Assembly (NCBI RefSeq): GCF_030270585.1
Contig: NZ_BSYI01000012.1
Span: 1-64,000 of the forward strand
Reading direction: 5' to 3'
DNA from: Paralimibaculum aggregatum
GTDB lineage: Bacteria; Pseudomonadota; Alphaproteobacteria; Rhodobacterales; Rhodobacteraceae
DNA: 64,000 nucleotides
The position numbers and the translations under genes were made by a program. Shown in pieces: positions 51,005 through 60,188 of this stretch. Numbering within the stretch: the stretch's first letter is position 1; the number at the start of each line of letters is the position of its first letter. A model generated the notes under the pieces. The model saw nothing but the letters and a program-made list of their open reading frames with translations, made no database searches and was not told the DNA's origin.

Positions 51005-52270
51005 TTGAAAAGCGCATCCCAGATCACGCTCTCGAAGGCCTGGTGGAAGAAGGAAGCGCCGGACGGGCTGAAGAAGTCCGCACCGGCATTCGAGAAGGCG
51101 CTCGAGGCCTTCGCCAGGGCCGATGCGGCGCTGGGCAAGGGCAGGCCGGACGCGGAGATCGACGCCTTCGAGGGCGCGCTCTCCGGGCTGGCGGGCGCCG
51201 GCAGGCAGGTCGCCGCCGAGGCCAAGGATCTCGAGAAGAAGGCGGCGGACAGGAAGGCCGGGGCCGAGCTGGCGAACACCGTTGCGGTGATGGGCAAGCC
51301 GCTGGCCCGCGAGATCGACGCGCAGCGCCGCAAGCTCGAGCCGCTCGAGGACGCGGTGGCGGCCGGCGATTTCGGCACCCCCGAGGCGCACAAGGCGTTC
51401 CTCGCGAAATGGGCGCCGAAGATCAAGCGCGGCACGGTGAGCTTCGCGATCGGGCTGCCCTCCAACAAGCCGGAGGAGATGCGGTTCAACTTCCACATGT
51501 CGAAGGACCCGCGCGGCCTCGCCAATCCCCTGAAAAAACATGCCGGCGCCAAGAAGTTCACCTTCGGCCGGGCCGGCACGCTGAAGCTGGCGGCGGAGGT
51601 CGGCGAGGAGGATGTCGGCGCGCGCACGCTCTGCCTGCATCTCGAGGGACGGCGGATCCCCGGGCTCGCCAAGCGCATCCGGCTGATGCTCAAGAAGCTC
51701 GGGTTCAGCCAGTTCGGCCGGGTGAAGGTTCTGGAGGGCGGGACCGAGCTCGATGCCGCCGACGAGGACACCCCGGACGACATCGCCCTCGACGCGGTGG
51801 ATCTCGATGCCCCGGACGACGGGCCGGATGCCGCCGCGGCCGGCGATCCGGCCCCGGTGCAGGGCGCGCCTGGGCCGCCGCCGCCCGGCCCGGCGCCGCC
51901 GCCGGAGCCGAAGCAGCAGGCGCCGAAGCAGCCGGCGCCGGGCGAGGACCCGGCCGAGGAGCTGCCCCCCGGCCCGCCGCGCGAGCGGCTGGTGGCGATC
52001 CAGCCCCGCTATGCCGCCGCCTATGCGCGCCTCAAGGCGATCATGCCCGAGCTGCGCCCGGAGGAGGCGACGATGCTGAAGGCCACGCTGGTCCGATACG
52101 GCCAGACGGTCCGCTCGCGCGAGCCCGCCGACGCGCTGAAGATCATCAGGGCGCTCGAGGGCTTCGCGGCCGGGAACACCGCCGATCTGGGCGATCTCGC
52201 CATGCCCGGCGGCCCGGCGCCCGGGCTGATCCGGGTCCGGATCAAGGCGAGCCCGGTCCCCCGGTTCTAG
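51005..52270 (+). CDS. Unrecognised 421-aa protein paired with the nuclease-tipped protein
   Basis: I do not recognise a family. Starts at TTG with GGAG six bases upstream; no ATG or GTG lies in frame nearby. Layout: charged helical region (about 1-125), a mixed Lys-rich domain (about 135-245, with SFAIGLPSNKPEEMRFNFHM and FTFGRAGTLKLA), an acidic stretch (about 248-275), a Pro/Gln-rich linker (about 286-325), and a C-terminal helical domain (about 332-395). No signal peptide or membrane helix. It ends 18 bases before the 1618-aa gene, so an adaptor, chaperone or delivery partner is possible; that is inference from context only. Confidence 0.75.
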   Translation: MKSASQITLSKAWWKKEAPDGLKKSAPAFEKALEAFARADAALGKGRPDAEIDAFEGALSGLAGAGRQVAAEAKDLEKKAADRKAGAELANTVAVMGKPLAREIDAQRRKLEPLEDAVAAGDFGTPEAHKAFLAKWAPKIKRGTVSFAIGLPSNKPEEMRFNFHMSKDPRGLANPLKKHAGAKKFTFGRAGTLKLAAEVGEEDVGARTLCLHLEGRRIPGLAKRIRLMLKKLGFSQFGRVKVLEGGTELDAADEDTPDDIALDAVDLDAPDDGPDAAAAGDPAPVQGAPGPPPPGPAPPPEPKQQAPKQPAPGEDPAEELPPGPPRERLVAIQPRYAAAYARLKAIMPELRPEEATMLKATLVRYGQTVRSREPADALKIIRALEGFAAGNTADLGDLAMPGGPAPGLIRVRIKASPVPRF

Positions 52271-52288
52271 GCGGCAAGGAGCGCGACG

Positions 52289-55200
52289 ATGCCGGAAGTC
52301 TCGATACGGATCGCCCGCGCCCAGGCCGCGACCACCGAGATGGCGGTCCGGATCGCCGTCGAGCGCTATTTCCAGCGGTCGAGCGACTGGGCCAGCGACT
52401 ACATCTCGCGCAAGCGCGGCGAGGGGGCGCTGGTGATCGACGGCGAAAACCGGCCGCTGCCGCCGGATGCCCCGGAATACGTCATCACGCTGGATGTCGA
52501 TGCGACCGAGATCGACCAGATCCGCAAGGCGCTGGTGCAGGGGGTGCAGGGCCTGACGCCGGCGGTGCGCAGGTTCGTGTTCGGCAGCGCCGATCCCGAG
52601 CAGGTCCCGGCCGATCATCTCGACGACTATGCCTGGGCGATCGACCTCGCCCAGTCGATGTTCGAGGAGGACCGCAAGGCGTTCCTGCAGGCGCATGGCC
52701 GGGTCTCCGATCCGGTGCAGCTGGCGCGCCTGCTGGAGGCGTTCCTGCGCGACCCGGAGGACGAGGCGGCGGCCGGCCCAGAGCCCGCGGAGCTGTTCGA
52801 GGGCGTCGAGCCCGACCGCGTCGACGCGATCTTCGACTGGCTCGGCGAGAACGGGGATGCGAGGGACCAGTTCGGCCAGAGCACGGCGGGCAACGCGCTG
52901 GTGATCGCGCTGAAGGGCGGCGGCACGCTCGGCCCGCTGACGCCGGAGGAGCGGCGGGCGCTGGCAAGATCGGCCGCCGATCACTGGATCGGGCTGGCGG
53001 ATGTCGCCGATGCGCTGCCGGAGGACGAGCGCCACGAGGCCGAGGCGCGGCTTCTCGAGCAGGCGCGCGCCGCCGCCTTCTTCGCCGGGCAGCTCGGCGG
53101 CGAGCATGCCGATCTGGCCGCGATCCTCGCCGAGGCCTACCGGCGCGACCCGGCGGAGCGGGGCTATGACCTGCCGCCGGGCTCGACCGCGGAGCGCCTG
53201 CACCACCGCATGCAGCGGCTCGCCGACGAGCTCGAGGGCAAGACCGCGCCGCCGCCCGCCGCGCCCGGAGAGGCGCCGGAGCCGGAGCCTGAGCCCGAGC
53301 CGCTCGGCCCGGCGCTGGCGAAGGCGCGGCAGTATCTGAACGGGATCGTGGTGCCGGACCTGCTGCTGGCGGAGGAGAAGGCCGCCTACGAGACCCGGCG
53401 GGCCGCGCTCAACGCCGCGCTCGACGGCGTGACCGACCACGCGGCGCTCGACACCGCGCTCGGCCGGATCGACGCCTTCGCCGCCGATATCGGCGCGGCG
53501 CGGCGCGATGCCGAGGATGCGGCCGACCCGCACGAGGATATCGGCCCGGAACCGGCGGAGCCGCCGACGCTCGAGGACCGGATCGCCCTGCTGACGACGC
53601 GGCTCTCCGCCATCGTGATCCACGACAGGGCCGACGACGAGGCCAAGATCGCGCTCGGCGACGAGAAGATGCAGATCATCGCCCTGCTCGCCACCGCGCA
53701 GGACGATGGCGACCTCTACGTGATCGAGCGCCGGATCAGGAAGCTGGCCAATGCGGCGCTCTGGGCGGTGCCGCTCAAGGAGCGCCTCGCCATCGACGAT
53801 GCCACCGCCGCCAGGCTCGATGGCTGGATCGCCGGGAAATCCGGCGAGGGCGACGAGCGGCTGACCGGCGCGGCGCTGGCCGAGGCGCTGAAGGGCGGGT
53901 CCGGCCTCGGCGAGCTCGGCGAGAACGAGAAGCGCTATCTGGCGACGCGGGCCTGCAGCTCCTGGGTGCCCGACCCCGAGATCCCGCCGGAGGACACCGC
54001 GTTCCACGCGGAGCGCCTGGCCGATATCCGCGCCCTGACCGAGGCGGCACGGGGCGACGGCGCGATGGCGAAGATCGTCGCCGATGCGATGCTGGAGCAG
54101 AACCCCGGCCGCTGGGAGTTCCTGCAGGGCGAGAAGCTCGGCCATGTCGCCCGGGTGCGCGACATCCTCTCGAAGATGGATTTCGCCGCCGCCGAGCTCG
54201 ACCCGGCCGGCTATGCCGGGCGCTATCCCGGTGCCGAGGAGGGCCTGGCGCTGGCCCGCCGGGCGACCGGATCGGAGCCCTATCCGCCGCCCTCCGACGG
54301 GGTCGGGGCGGTGGCGGAGGCGGTCGGCAACGACGAGGCGCTGCTCAAGCAGCGCGGCCCCGGGCCGATGTCGGAGGAGGCCCGCAACGGCCTTCTCGAG
54401 GCGGCCGCCGCGGGCGCGATGGACCCGGCGGCAACGAACGCCTTCGTCACCGCGATGTATGGCGCGACCAGCCCGGACGAGGCCGAGGACCCGGCCTATC
54501 GCAAGGCGCTGGCGGCGGCGACGGCGAAGCTGCTCAACGCCGCCAGCGGCGCCGCCGACGGCGATGCGCGGATGACGAAGCGCCGGCTGGAGACGGCGAT
54601 GGGCACCGAGAGCGGCCGCGAGGTGATGTTCAACCCGAAGGTCAGCCCGGCGCTGCGCAACTGGGCGCTCGGCCAGATCGCGCCGGGCCCGGGCCTGCCC
54701 GGCGCGAAGCCGCTCAACCCCTACACGCTCGAGGACGGCTGGGAGAGCAAGGCGATCTCCCAGGCCTTCGCGAGGAAGCAGATCGAGGAGGCGATGAAGA
54801 CCGCGCCGGCGCCGGTGAAGGTGCGCCTCGTCGATGCCAGCGGCTCCGGCCGGCGCGGGCCGAACCTGCCCTCCGGCGCGGCGCTCAACGCGATCGGCCA
54901 GGCGCTCGGCATGACGCCGGACCGGACGCCGAAGAACGAGACCCCGGAGGAGCGGGCGCGGCGCCTCGAGGCGGGGATCGACTATCCCTATTTCGACCAC
55001 ACCAAGCAGCCCTTCGCCAATCTCAAGGAGAAGTGGAAGGAGGAGAACCCGCTCGGCGGCGTGCAGGATCTCACCGTGCAGCCGATCCCGGTGACGGTGA
55101 CCAGCAACGCGTTCGGCGCGGCGGTGTTCAAGGTGCTGCGGATGAACAGCGGCACCTTCACCTATTTCGTCGATGCGGGGGGCCGCACCTACAAGAACGT

Positions 55201-57145
55201 GGCGGACTGGACGGCGAACAACAAGCTGCCGGCCGGCCAGATGACCTATCCCGCGGAGCTCGAGCTCGGCGGCCGGCTGATCACCGCGACGACGCCGGCC
55301 GGCACCCCCGGCAGCAAGGTCACCGAGATCATGGACGATGTGGCCGTGGCCGCCGGCATCGCCGCCGGGGTCGCGGCGATCGCCGGCACCGGCGGGGTCG
55401 CGACCCCCGCGGTGGCCGCCGCGGTCGCCGGCTACACCACCGCGCGCGCCGCCGAGAAGGCGGCCGACCGCAGCGAGCATGGCTTCGACATCACCGACAT
55501 GAGCGACCCGGAGAACCGCGCGCTGATGTACGACCTCGCCTCCGGCCCGCTCTCCATCGCCGGCATCGGCGGCAGCATGCGCGCGGCGAGCCTCGCCGCG
55601 AAGGGCATGCAGATGGGCCGCGGCGCCTCCACCGTGATCGCCGGGCTGCAGGTCGCCGGCAACGTGCTCGGCGGCGTGCAGAACGCCGACCAGATCCTGC
55701 AGCTGCGCAAGACCTGGCACAGGCTCACCCCGGAGCAGAAGAACCAGGCGATGATGCAGCTCGGCATGCAGGCCGCGATGGGCGCCGCCGGCATGACCGC
55801 GAAGAAGGTGAAGGGCGAGTTCGTGCTCGACGACTACAGCTTCACCCGCACCCGCAACATCCTCGAGCATGGCAGCCCCTACAACCTGCGCAAGGCGCTG
55901 CCAAAGGACGGCATTCCCGAGGGCGGCGTGGCGGTGCGCCACGACCCGCCGGACAATCCGAAGACTTTCGAGATCGTCTACAACGCGGCGAGCCCGCCGA
56001 GCCGCTTCATGCTCGAGCTGCACGGCCGGGCGGCGGCCAACATGGAGATGTCGGTCGGGCTCGAGGGGCGGTTCCGCGCCTTCCTGAAGGGGACGAAATA
56101 CGGCGATCCCGAGCATGCGCCCGACCCGAAGACCGCGCCGGTGGCCTGGGAGGCGGCACAGGAATGCCGCAAGATCCGGGACGAATCCTTCCAGATCGCG
56201 AGGCGCCTCGCCGATCCCGACCTGCCCGAGCCCGAGCAGGCGCAGATCCGCAAGCGGCTGGCCGAGCTCGCCTATGCGCTGCGCATGGAGCAGGAACGGC
56301 TGAGGCAGTTCGACCAGCTGATGCCGAAGGGCTATGTCGCGTCGCCCGGCGATGCCGCCGACATCGCCAAGCAGAAGGGCTATCCGCCGCTGCCCCAGCC
56401 CTATGGCAGCGGCAAGCCGGAGTACAAGTGGTCGATCACCGCCAGGGGCCTGCAGCCGGTGCCGATCCATCCCGACGTGCCGGGGCTGAGGATCGACCCC
56501 AAGACCAGGAAGTTCACCTATCTGCTCAACCGCGGCTGGCGCGACGAGGGCGCCCCCCGCGGCGAGCGCCAGGAGCGCAACTGGTACGCCAACAATCCCG
56601 AGCCGGACACGCGCTACGAATACGAGGACGGCTCGGTCTACGAGACCGACGGCCAGGGCCGGACCAAGCGCGTGCAGATGAGCTTCCCGACGCCGCCGGC
56701 GCAGAAGGCGGTGAAATGGGACCGCGACAGCGCCATCACCGAGGAGGTGGGCCATGTCGGCGTCGAGGGCGATCCGACCGAGAACTTCGACGGCGGGCAC
56801 CTGATCCCGCGCGAGCTCGGCGGCGCGCCGGGCAAGCTCAACATCGTGCCGATGCAGCGCGAGCTGAACCAGAACGGCGCATGGCGGGGGCTCGAGAAGC
56901 AGTGGTATGCCGAGCACCATGCCGGCAACAGGGTGGAGATCGACATCCAGGTCGTCTACCACGGCTCGGGCAACGAGGCCCGCCGGCAGACGCCGAAGCG
57001 CTTCAAGGTCCGGACCACGATCGCCCGGCGCAAGAAGGGGCCGGACGGCAGGTTCCTGCGCGACCAGAACGGCGAGTTCGTCTACGGCAAGCCCGAGGTC
57101 ACGGAGATCTTCCTCTACAACACCGGAGACGGGAAGCAGGCATGA
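52289..57145 (+). CDS. Giant multidomain protein with C-terminal DNA/RNA non-specific endonuclease domain (polymorphic-toxin-like)
   Basis: 1618 aa; start has AAGGAG seven bases upstream. Residues 1-890 are largely helical, unrecognised, with a Glu-Pro run near 328-342. About 890-1280 includes GIDYPYFDHTKQPFANLKEK and resembles what I recall of DUF4781 (low certainty). Hydrophobic Ala/Gly-rich stretches lie at about 1016-1062 and 1090-1145. The C-terminus (about 1440-1618) fits the DNA/RNA non-specific endonuclease (Endonuclease_NS_2) pattern: FDGGHLIP with His1504, then LNIVPM (Asn1518) and LNQNGAW (Asn1527, Asn1529). No Sec signal, Rhs/YD repeats, haemagglutinin repeats or LXG domain, so the export route is unknown. 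A small gene overlaps its stop in the immunity position. Confidence 0.8.
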   Translation: MPEVSIRIARAQAATTEMAVRIAVERYFQRSSDWASDYISRKRGEGALVIDGENRPLPPDAPEYVITLDVDATEIDQIRKALVQGVQGLTPAVRRFVFGSADPEQVPADHLDDYAWAIDLAQSMFEEDRKAFLQAHGRVSDPVQLARLLEAFLRDPEDEAAAGPEPAELFEGVEPDRVDAIFDWLGENGDARDQFGQSTAGNALVIALKGGGTLGPLTPEERRALARSAADHWIGLADVADALPEDERHEAEARLLEQARAAAFFAGQLGGEHADLAAILAEAYRRDPAERGYDLPPGSTAERLHHRMQRLADELEGKTAPPPAAPGEAPEPEPEPEPLGPALAKARQYLNGIVVPDLLLAEEKAAYETRRAALNAALDGVTDHAALDTALGRIDAFAADIGAARRDAEDAADPHEDIGPEPAEPPTLEDRIALLTTRLSAIVIHDRADDEAKIALGDEKMQIIALLATAQDDGDLYVIERRIRKLANAALWAVPLKERLAIDDATAARLDGWIAGKSGEGDERLTGAALAEALKGGSGLGELGENEKRYLATRACSSWVPDPEIPPEDTAFHAERLADIRALTEAARGDGAMAKIVADAMLEQNPGRWEFLQGEKLGHVARVRDILSKMDFAAAELDPAGYAGRYPGAEEGLALARRATGSEPYPPPSDGVGAVAEAVGNDEALLKQRGPGPMSEEARNGLLEAAAAGAMDPAATNAFVTAMYGATSPDEAEDPAYRKALAAATAKLLNAASGAADGDARMTKRRLETAMGTESGREVMFNPKVSPALRNWALGQIAPGPGLPGAKPLNPYTLEDGWESKAISQAFARKQIEEAMKTAPAPVKVRLVDASGSGRRGPNLPSGAALNAIGQALGMTPDRTPKNETPEERARRLEAGIDYPYFDHTKQPFANLKEKWKEENPLGGVQDLTVQPIPVTVTSNAFGAAVFKVLRMNSGTFTYFVDAGGRTYKNVADWTANNKLPAGQMTYPAELELGGRLITATTPAGTPGSKVTEIMDDVAVAAGIAAGVAAIAGTGGVATPAVAAAVAGYTTARAAEKAADRSEHGFDITDMSDPENRALMYDLASGPLSIAGIGGSMRAASLAAKGMQMGRGASTVIAGLQVAGNVLGGVQNADQILQLRKTWHRLTPEQKNQAMMQLGMQAAMGAAGMTAKKVKGEFVLDDYSFTRTRNILEHGSPYNLRKALPKDGIPEGGVAVRHDPPDNPKTFEIVYNAASPPSRFMLELHGRAAANMEMSVGLEGRFRAFLKGTKYGDPEHAPDPKTAPVAWEAAQECRKIRDESFQIARRLADPDLPEPEQAQIRKRLAELAYALRMEQERLRQFDQLMPKGYVASPGDAADIAKQKGYPPLPQPYGSGKPEYKWSITARGLQPVPIHPDVPGLRIDPKTRKFTYLLNRGWRDEGAPRGERQERNWYANNPEPDTRYEYEDGSVYETDGQGRTKRVQMSFPTPPAQKAVKWDRDSAITEEVGHVGVEGDPTENFDGGHLIPRELGGAPGKLNIVPMQRELNQNGAWRGLEKQWYAEHHAGNRVEIDIQVVYHGSGNEARRQTPKRFKVRTTIARRKKGPDGRFLRDQNGEFVYGKPEVTEIFLYNTGDGKQA

Positions 57146-57612
57146 GCGACGAGACCGCCATCCCCGACGATCGCGAGCTGCTGCGCGAGATCGGCCAGAT
57201 CCTCGTCGATCTCGCGCCGCCGGAGGCCGAGGCGATGGTCTTCCGCGGCCGGATCTATCCCGGCTTCGCCCAGGGCATGCCGGGCTGGGTGGATGCGGCG
57301 GGCAACGAGACCTCGTTCGGCGAGATGGACGCGGAGCTGCCGAGCGACTCGGTCCTCGCAATCCTCGAGCGCGCCGAGGCGCTGAAGCGCACGCCGCCCT
57401 TCGCCAACGCGCCCTTCACCCATTTCGAGTACCGGATCGACCGCAACAACGAGGTCGGCCTCGACCTCGCGCATATCCCCGAGGCGCAGACCTGGAACAA
57501 CCTCTACATGCGCCGCATCGGCGAGCTCTCCCGCGAGGAGGCCGAGGACCTGTCGATCCCCGAGGCGGACTGGCGCCGCGCCGTCGAGGCGCTCGCCGCG
57601 GGCGGCGACTAG
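57142..57612 (+). CDS. Putative immunity protein for the nuclease-tipped protein
   Basis: 156 aa, acidic, no signal peptide. The ATG overlaps the toxin stop (ATGA). Composition and layout (helical start ELLREIGQILVDLAPPEAEA, middle beta region, C-terminal HFEYRIDRNNEVGLDLAHIP, then a helical tail) resemble YezG/DUF600-type immunity proteins that accompany nuclease toxins, but I make that family call with low certainty. Position, size and negative charge fit an inhibitor that caps a cationic nuclease. Role inferred from context. Confidence 0.6.
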   Translation: MSDETAIPDDRELLREIGQILVDLAPPEAEAMVFRGRIYPGFAQGMPGWVDAAGNETSFGEMDAELPSDSVLAILERAEALKRTPPFANAPFTHFEYRIDRNNEVGLDLAHIPEAQTWNNLYMRRIGELSREEAEDLSIPEADWRRAVEALAAGGD

Positions 57613-57678
57613 GCCGGCACGCGCGGCGCCCCGCCGCCACCGACACCTGCCCGCCCGGACGTCAGGCGCTCCCGGCCG

Positions 57679-58137
57679 CCGAGCGGCGGCCCATCCGGTC
57701 CCGGCAAGGGGGACTTCCGGTTCCGCGCCGTGGCAGCCCATCCGGTTCCGGCTAAGGCGATACCTCCGGTTCCGCCCTGCGGCGGCGCATCCGTTCCCGG
57801 CAAGGGGCGATGCTTCCGGTTCCGCGCTTTGGCAGCCCATCCGGTTTCGGCAAGGGGGATGCCTCCGGTTCCGCGCTGCGGCGGCGCATTCGGCTCTGGC
57901 GGGGGATGCCTCCGGTTCCGCGCTGCGGCGGCGCGTTCGGCTCTGGCGGGGGATGCCTCCGGTTCCGCCCTGCAGCGGCGCATCCGGTTTCGGCAAGGGG
58001 GATGCCTCCGGTTCCGCCCTGCGGCGGCCCATCCGGTCCCGGCAAGGGGCGATGCGTCCGGTTCCGCCCTGCAACGGCCCATCCGGTTCCGGCAAGGGGG
58101 ATGTCTCCGGTTCCGTCCTGCGGCGGCGGATCGGGGT
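57679..58137. repeat. Minisatellite of 47-50 bp units
   Basis: The unit head TCCGGTTCCG recurs at 57716, 57765, 57815, 57864, 57911, 57958, 58007, 58057 and 58106, giving unit lengths 49, 50, 49, 47, 47, 49, 50 and 49, with a partial unit before and after. Inside each unit follow CCCTGCGGCGGCGCATCCGG-like and CGGCAAGGGGGATGCC-like blocks. The whole unit is conserved with point changes, so there are no repeat/spacer boundaries. Units at 57864 and 57911 are near identical, suggesting recent copying. Confidence 0.92.
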
Positions 58138-58163
58138 CCGCCCTGCACCGCGGTGCAGGGCGG
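58138..58163. terminator. 26-bp perfect palindrome ending the minisatellite
   Basis: Arms CCGCCCTGCACCG / CGGTGCAGGGCGG meet without spacer at 58150/58151. It lies between the convergent immunity gene and SDR gene, 42 bases from the SDR stop. As RNA either strand folds into a strong stem, so a two-way terminator is likely; a protein-binding or cruciform site is the alternative. The CCGCCCTGC arm matches part of the repeat unit. Confidence 0.5.
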
Positions 58164-58204
58164 GGCTGCCACGCCCGGCCGGCGGCCGGGCGCTGCGGGG
58201 GGTG

Positions 58205-58954
58205 TCAGGAGAACAGCATCCCGCCGTTGATGTCGATGCAGGTGCCGGTCATGAAGGCGGCGCCGTCGCCGGCCAGGAAGGCGACCAGCCGGGCGCAGTC
58301 CTCCGAGGTGCCCTCGCGCTTCAGCGGCGTCGCGCCGGCGACCTTCTCGCGCACCTCGGGCTTGGTGAAGGTGTTGTGGAAATCGGTGTCGATCATGCCG
58401 GGGCAGAGCGCGTTGACGCGGATATCCGGGCCGAGCTCCTTGGCGAGCCCGCGGGTCATCGTCATCACCGCGCCCTTCGAGGCGGCATAGGCCACCGCGC
58501 CCGGCCCGCCGCCGTCGCGCCCGGCCTGGCTGGCCAGCGCCACGATCGCGCCGCCGGGGCCCATATGCGGCAGCACGGCGTTCACCGCGAGGTAGTAGGA
58601 GGTGGCGTTGAGGTCCATCACCCTGTGCCAGTGCGCCTCGTCCATCTCGGCCACGGTCTTGCGCGCCACCAGCCCGCCGGTGACATGGACGAGGATGTCG
58701 ACGCCGCCGCCGAACTGCTCGCGCGCCGCGCCGACCAGCGCGGCCACGTCCGCGGCGGCGGTCATGTCGCCCTGCTTGGCGAAGGCGGCGCCGCCGGCGG
58801 CGGTGATCTCCTCCACCGCCGAGACCGCCCCGGCATCGCTGCTGTGATAGTTGATCGCGACCCTGGCGCCGCGCCGCGCGAGCTCCAGCACGCAGGCCCG
58901 GCCGATGTCGCGTCCGCCTCCCGTGACGATCGCGGTCTTCCCTTCGAGCTCCAT
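58205..58954 (-). CDS. Short-chain dehydrogenase (sugar-acid or keto-acid type)
   Basis: 249 aa classical [12 protein letters not shown] (about 10-18), catalytic Ser in ALASQAG (about 137-143), Tyr-x-x-x-Lys in YAASKGA (about 152-158), C-terminal DINGGM. The ATG at 58954 follows GGGAGAGACGCA; a longer start would add 19 unrelated residues. Divergent from a TRAP transporter with a GntR-type site between them, so it probably oxidises or reduces the imported acid (KduD-like in outline). Substrate not determinable. Confidence 0.87.
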   Translation of the reverse strand: MELEGKTAIVTGGGRDIGRACVLELARRGARVAINYHSSDAGAVSAVEEITAAGGAAFAKQGDMTAAADVAALVGAAREQFGGGVDILVHVTGGLVARKTVAEMDEAHWHRVMDLNATSYYLAVNAVLPHMGPGGAIVALASQAGRDGGGPGAVAYAASKGAVMTMTRGLAKELGPDIRVNALCPGMIDTDFHNTFTKPEVREKVAGATPLKREGTSEDCARLVAFLAGDGAAFMTGTCIDINGGMLFS

Positions 58955-59012
58955 TGCGTCTCTCCCTGTACGGTCTTGACGCGGCCCGCACGGACCGCCT
59001 TGCCATTCCAAA

Positions 59013-59029
59013 CTGGTATGGTAGTATCC
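59013..59029. promoter_or_regulatory. Candidate GntR operator between SDR and dctP
   Basis: TGGTATGGTAGTATCCA-like site in the 171-bp divergent gap. The 11-mer CTGGTATGGTA (59013-59023) recurs inverted at 62795-62805 ahead of the gntR gene, so both copies are likely targets of that regulator. Confidence 0.5.
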
Positions 59030-59125
59030 ACGTCGCTGTCAAGGAAGCGCGTTCCGGACGGCGGAGGAAAGAACCCGCAGCGCCAGGCGCCAGAGCGGGC
59101 AGTCCAGGAAATGGGAGTTGCACGA

Positions 59126-60109
59126 ATGAAACTATCCGGATCGGTCATCGCAGGCGGCGCCGCGGCGCTGCTGCTCGGCCTCAGCCTCGAGGCGGGGGCC
59201 GTCGAACTGCGCGGCTGGAACATCCATGTGGAGGACTACCCGGTCTCCCATGGCATGGAGCGGTTCCTCGAGGATGTCGCGGAGAAGACCGACGGCCGCA
59301 TCACCGGCAAGGTGTTCCATGGCGGCGTGCTGGGCTCGCAGCCCGACGCGATCGAGCAGGTCCGCCTCGGCGCGATCGATTTCGGCGTGTTCAGCCTCGG
59401 CCCGATGGGCCAGGTGGTGCCGGAGACCAACGTCGTCTCGCTGCCCTTCATCTTCAAGAGCATCGAGCAGATGTACCGGGTGATGGACGGCGCCGGCGGC
59501 GAGGCGCTCGGCAAGGGGCTCGAGGCCAAGGGCATCGTCGCGCTGGGCTGGTACGATGCCGGCGCGCGCTCGTTCTACAACTCGGTCAAGCCGATCAACA
59601 CGCCCGCCGACGTGGCCGGCATGAAGGTCCGCGTGATGAACAACGACCTCTTCGTCGGCATGATCGAATCGATGGGCGGCAACGCCACCCCGATGGCCTT
59701 CGCCGAGGTCTACCAGTCGCTCAAGACCGGCGTGGTGGACGGCGCGGAGAACAACCCGCCCTCCTACGAGTCCACCGGGCACTACGAGGTCGCACAGTTC
59801 TACTCGATCTCGCAGCACCTGATCATCCCCGAGTGCCTCTGCATGAGCAAGATCACCTGGGACCGGCTCTCGCCGGAGGATCAGGCCATCGTGAAGGCGG
59901 CCGGCCGGGCCAGCGCCGACTATCAGCGCGAGCTCTGGCAGGCGCGCGAGAAGGCCAGCATGGAGACCGTGCTCGCCGCCGGCGTGAAGGTCAACGAGGT
60001 CGCCGACAAGGCCCCGTTCCAGGCCGCCATGGAGCCGGTCTACGACCAGTTCCTCGCCGCGCATCCCGAGATGACGGATCTCGTGACCCTGTTCCGCAAC
60101 GCGGAGTGA
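59126..60109 (+). CDS. dctP: TRAP transporter binding protein (DctP family)
   Basis: 327 aa with a Sec signal peptide (1-25, ending EAGAV). DctP features: GGVLGSQPDAIEQVRLGAIDF (about 66-86), GMKVRVMNN (about 165-173) with the Arg that normally salt-bridges the ligand carboxylate, and DGAENNPPSYESTGHYEVA (about 206-224), a pattern common in uronate and sugar-acid receptors. The ATG at 59126 has GGGAG at good spacing; an ATG at 59111 has its purine-rich stretch too close. A UUCG-loop hairpin follows before dctQ. Confidence 0.9.
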   Translation: MKLSGSVIAGGAAALLLGLSLEAGAVELRGWNIHVEDYPVSHGMERFLEDVAEKTDGRITGKVFHGGVLGSQPDAIEQVRLGAIDFGVFSLGPMGQVVPETNVVSLPFIFKSIEQMYRVMDGAGGEALGKGLEAKGIVALGWYDAGARSFYNSVKPINTPADVAGMKVRVMNNDLFVGMIESMGGNATPMAFAEVYQSLKTGVVDGAENNPPSYESTGHYEVAQFYSISQHLIIPECLCMSKITWDRLSPEDQAIVKAAGRASADYQRELWQAREKASMETVLAAGVKVNEVADKAPFQAAMEPVYDQFLAAHPEMTDLVTLFRNAE

Positions 60110-60133
60110 TCCGCCCCGGCGCGGGCCGGCAGG

Positions 60134-60155
60134 GGGCGGGCCTTCGGGCCTGCCC
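60134..60155 (+). promoter_or_regulatory. Intercistronic UUCG hairpin after dctP
   Basis: GGGCGGGCC-TTCG-GGCCTGCCC: a 9-bp stem (one G-T pair) closed by the very stable UUCG tetraloop, in the 79-bp gap between dctP and dctQ. Same position as the hairpins behind the ABC binding-protein genes. Confidence 0.75.
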
Positions 60156-60188
60156 GCACCGCCCGCGCCGCCCTTCAAGGGTCTCCAG

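Larger units (their letters stand above)
57613..58204. other. 592-bp convergent gap holding a minisatellite and a palindrome
   Basis: 57613-57678 is unstructured GC-rich DNA. The rest is the tandem array and palindrome described separately. Open frames cross the array on both strands, but the 47-50 bp unit is not a multiple of three and the translated products change register in every unit, so no gene is called. Confidence 0.7.

Noticed and set aside
52289-57145. Rhs, CDI or LXG assignment of the giant nuclease-tipped protein
   Set aside because: No YD repeats, haemagglutinin repeats, two-partner secretion domain, LXG domain or PAAR/VgrG part could be seen; only the C-terminal nuclease pattern is clear.
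57752-58095. Proteins encoded across the minisatellite
   Set aside because: The unit length is not a multiple of three, so translated repeats change register every unit; no Shine-Dalgarno or family resemblance.
57679-58137. CRISPR array
   Set aside because: The 47-50 bp units are conserved along their full length, with no constant repeat plus unique spacer pattern, and no cas gene is nearby.
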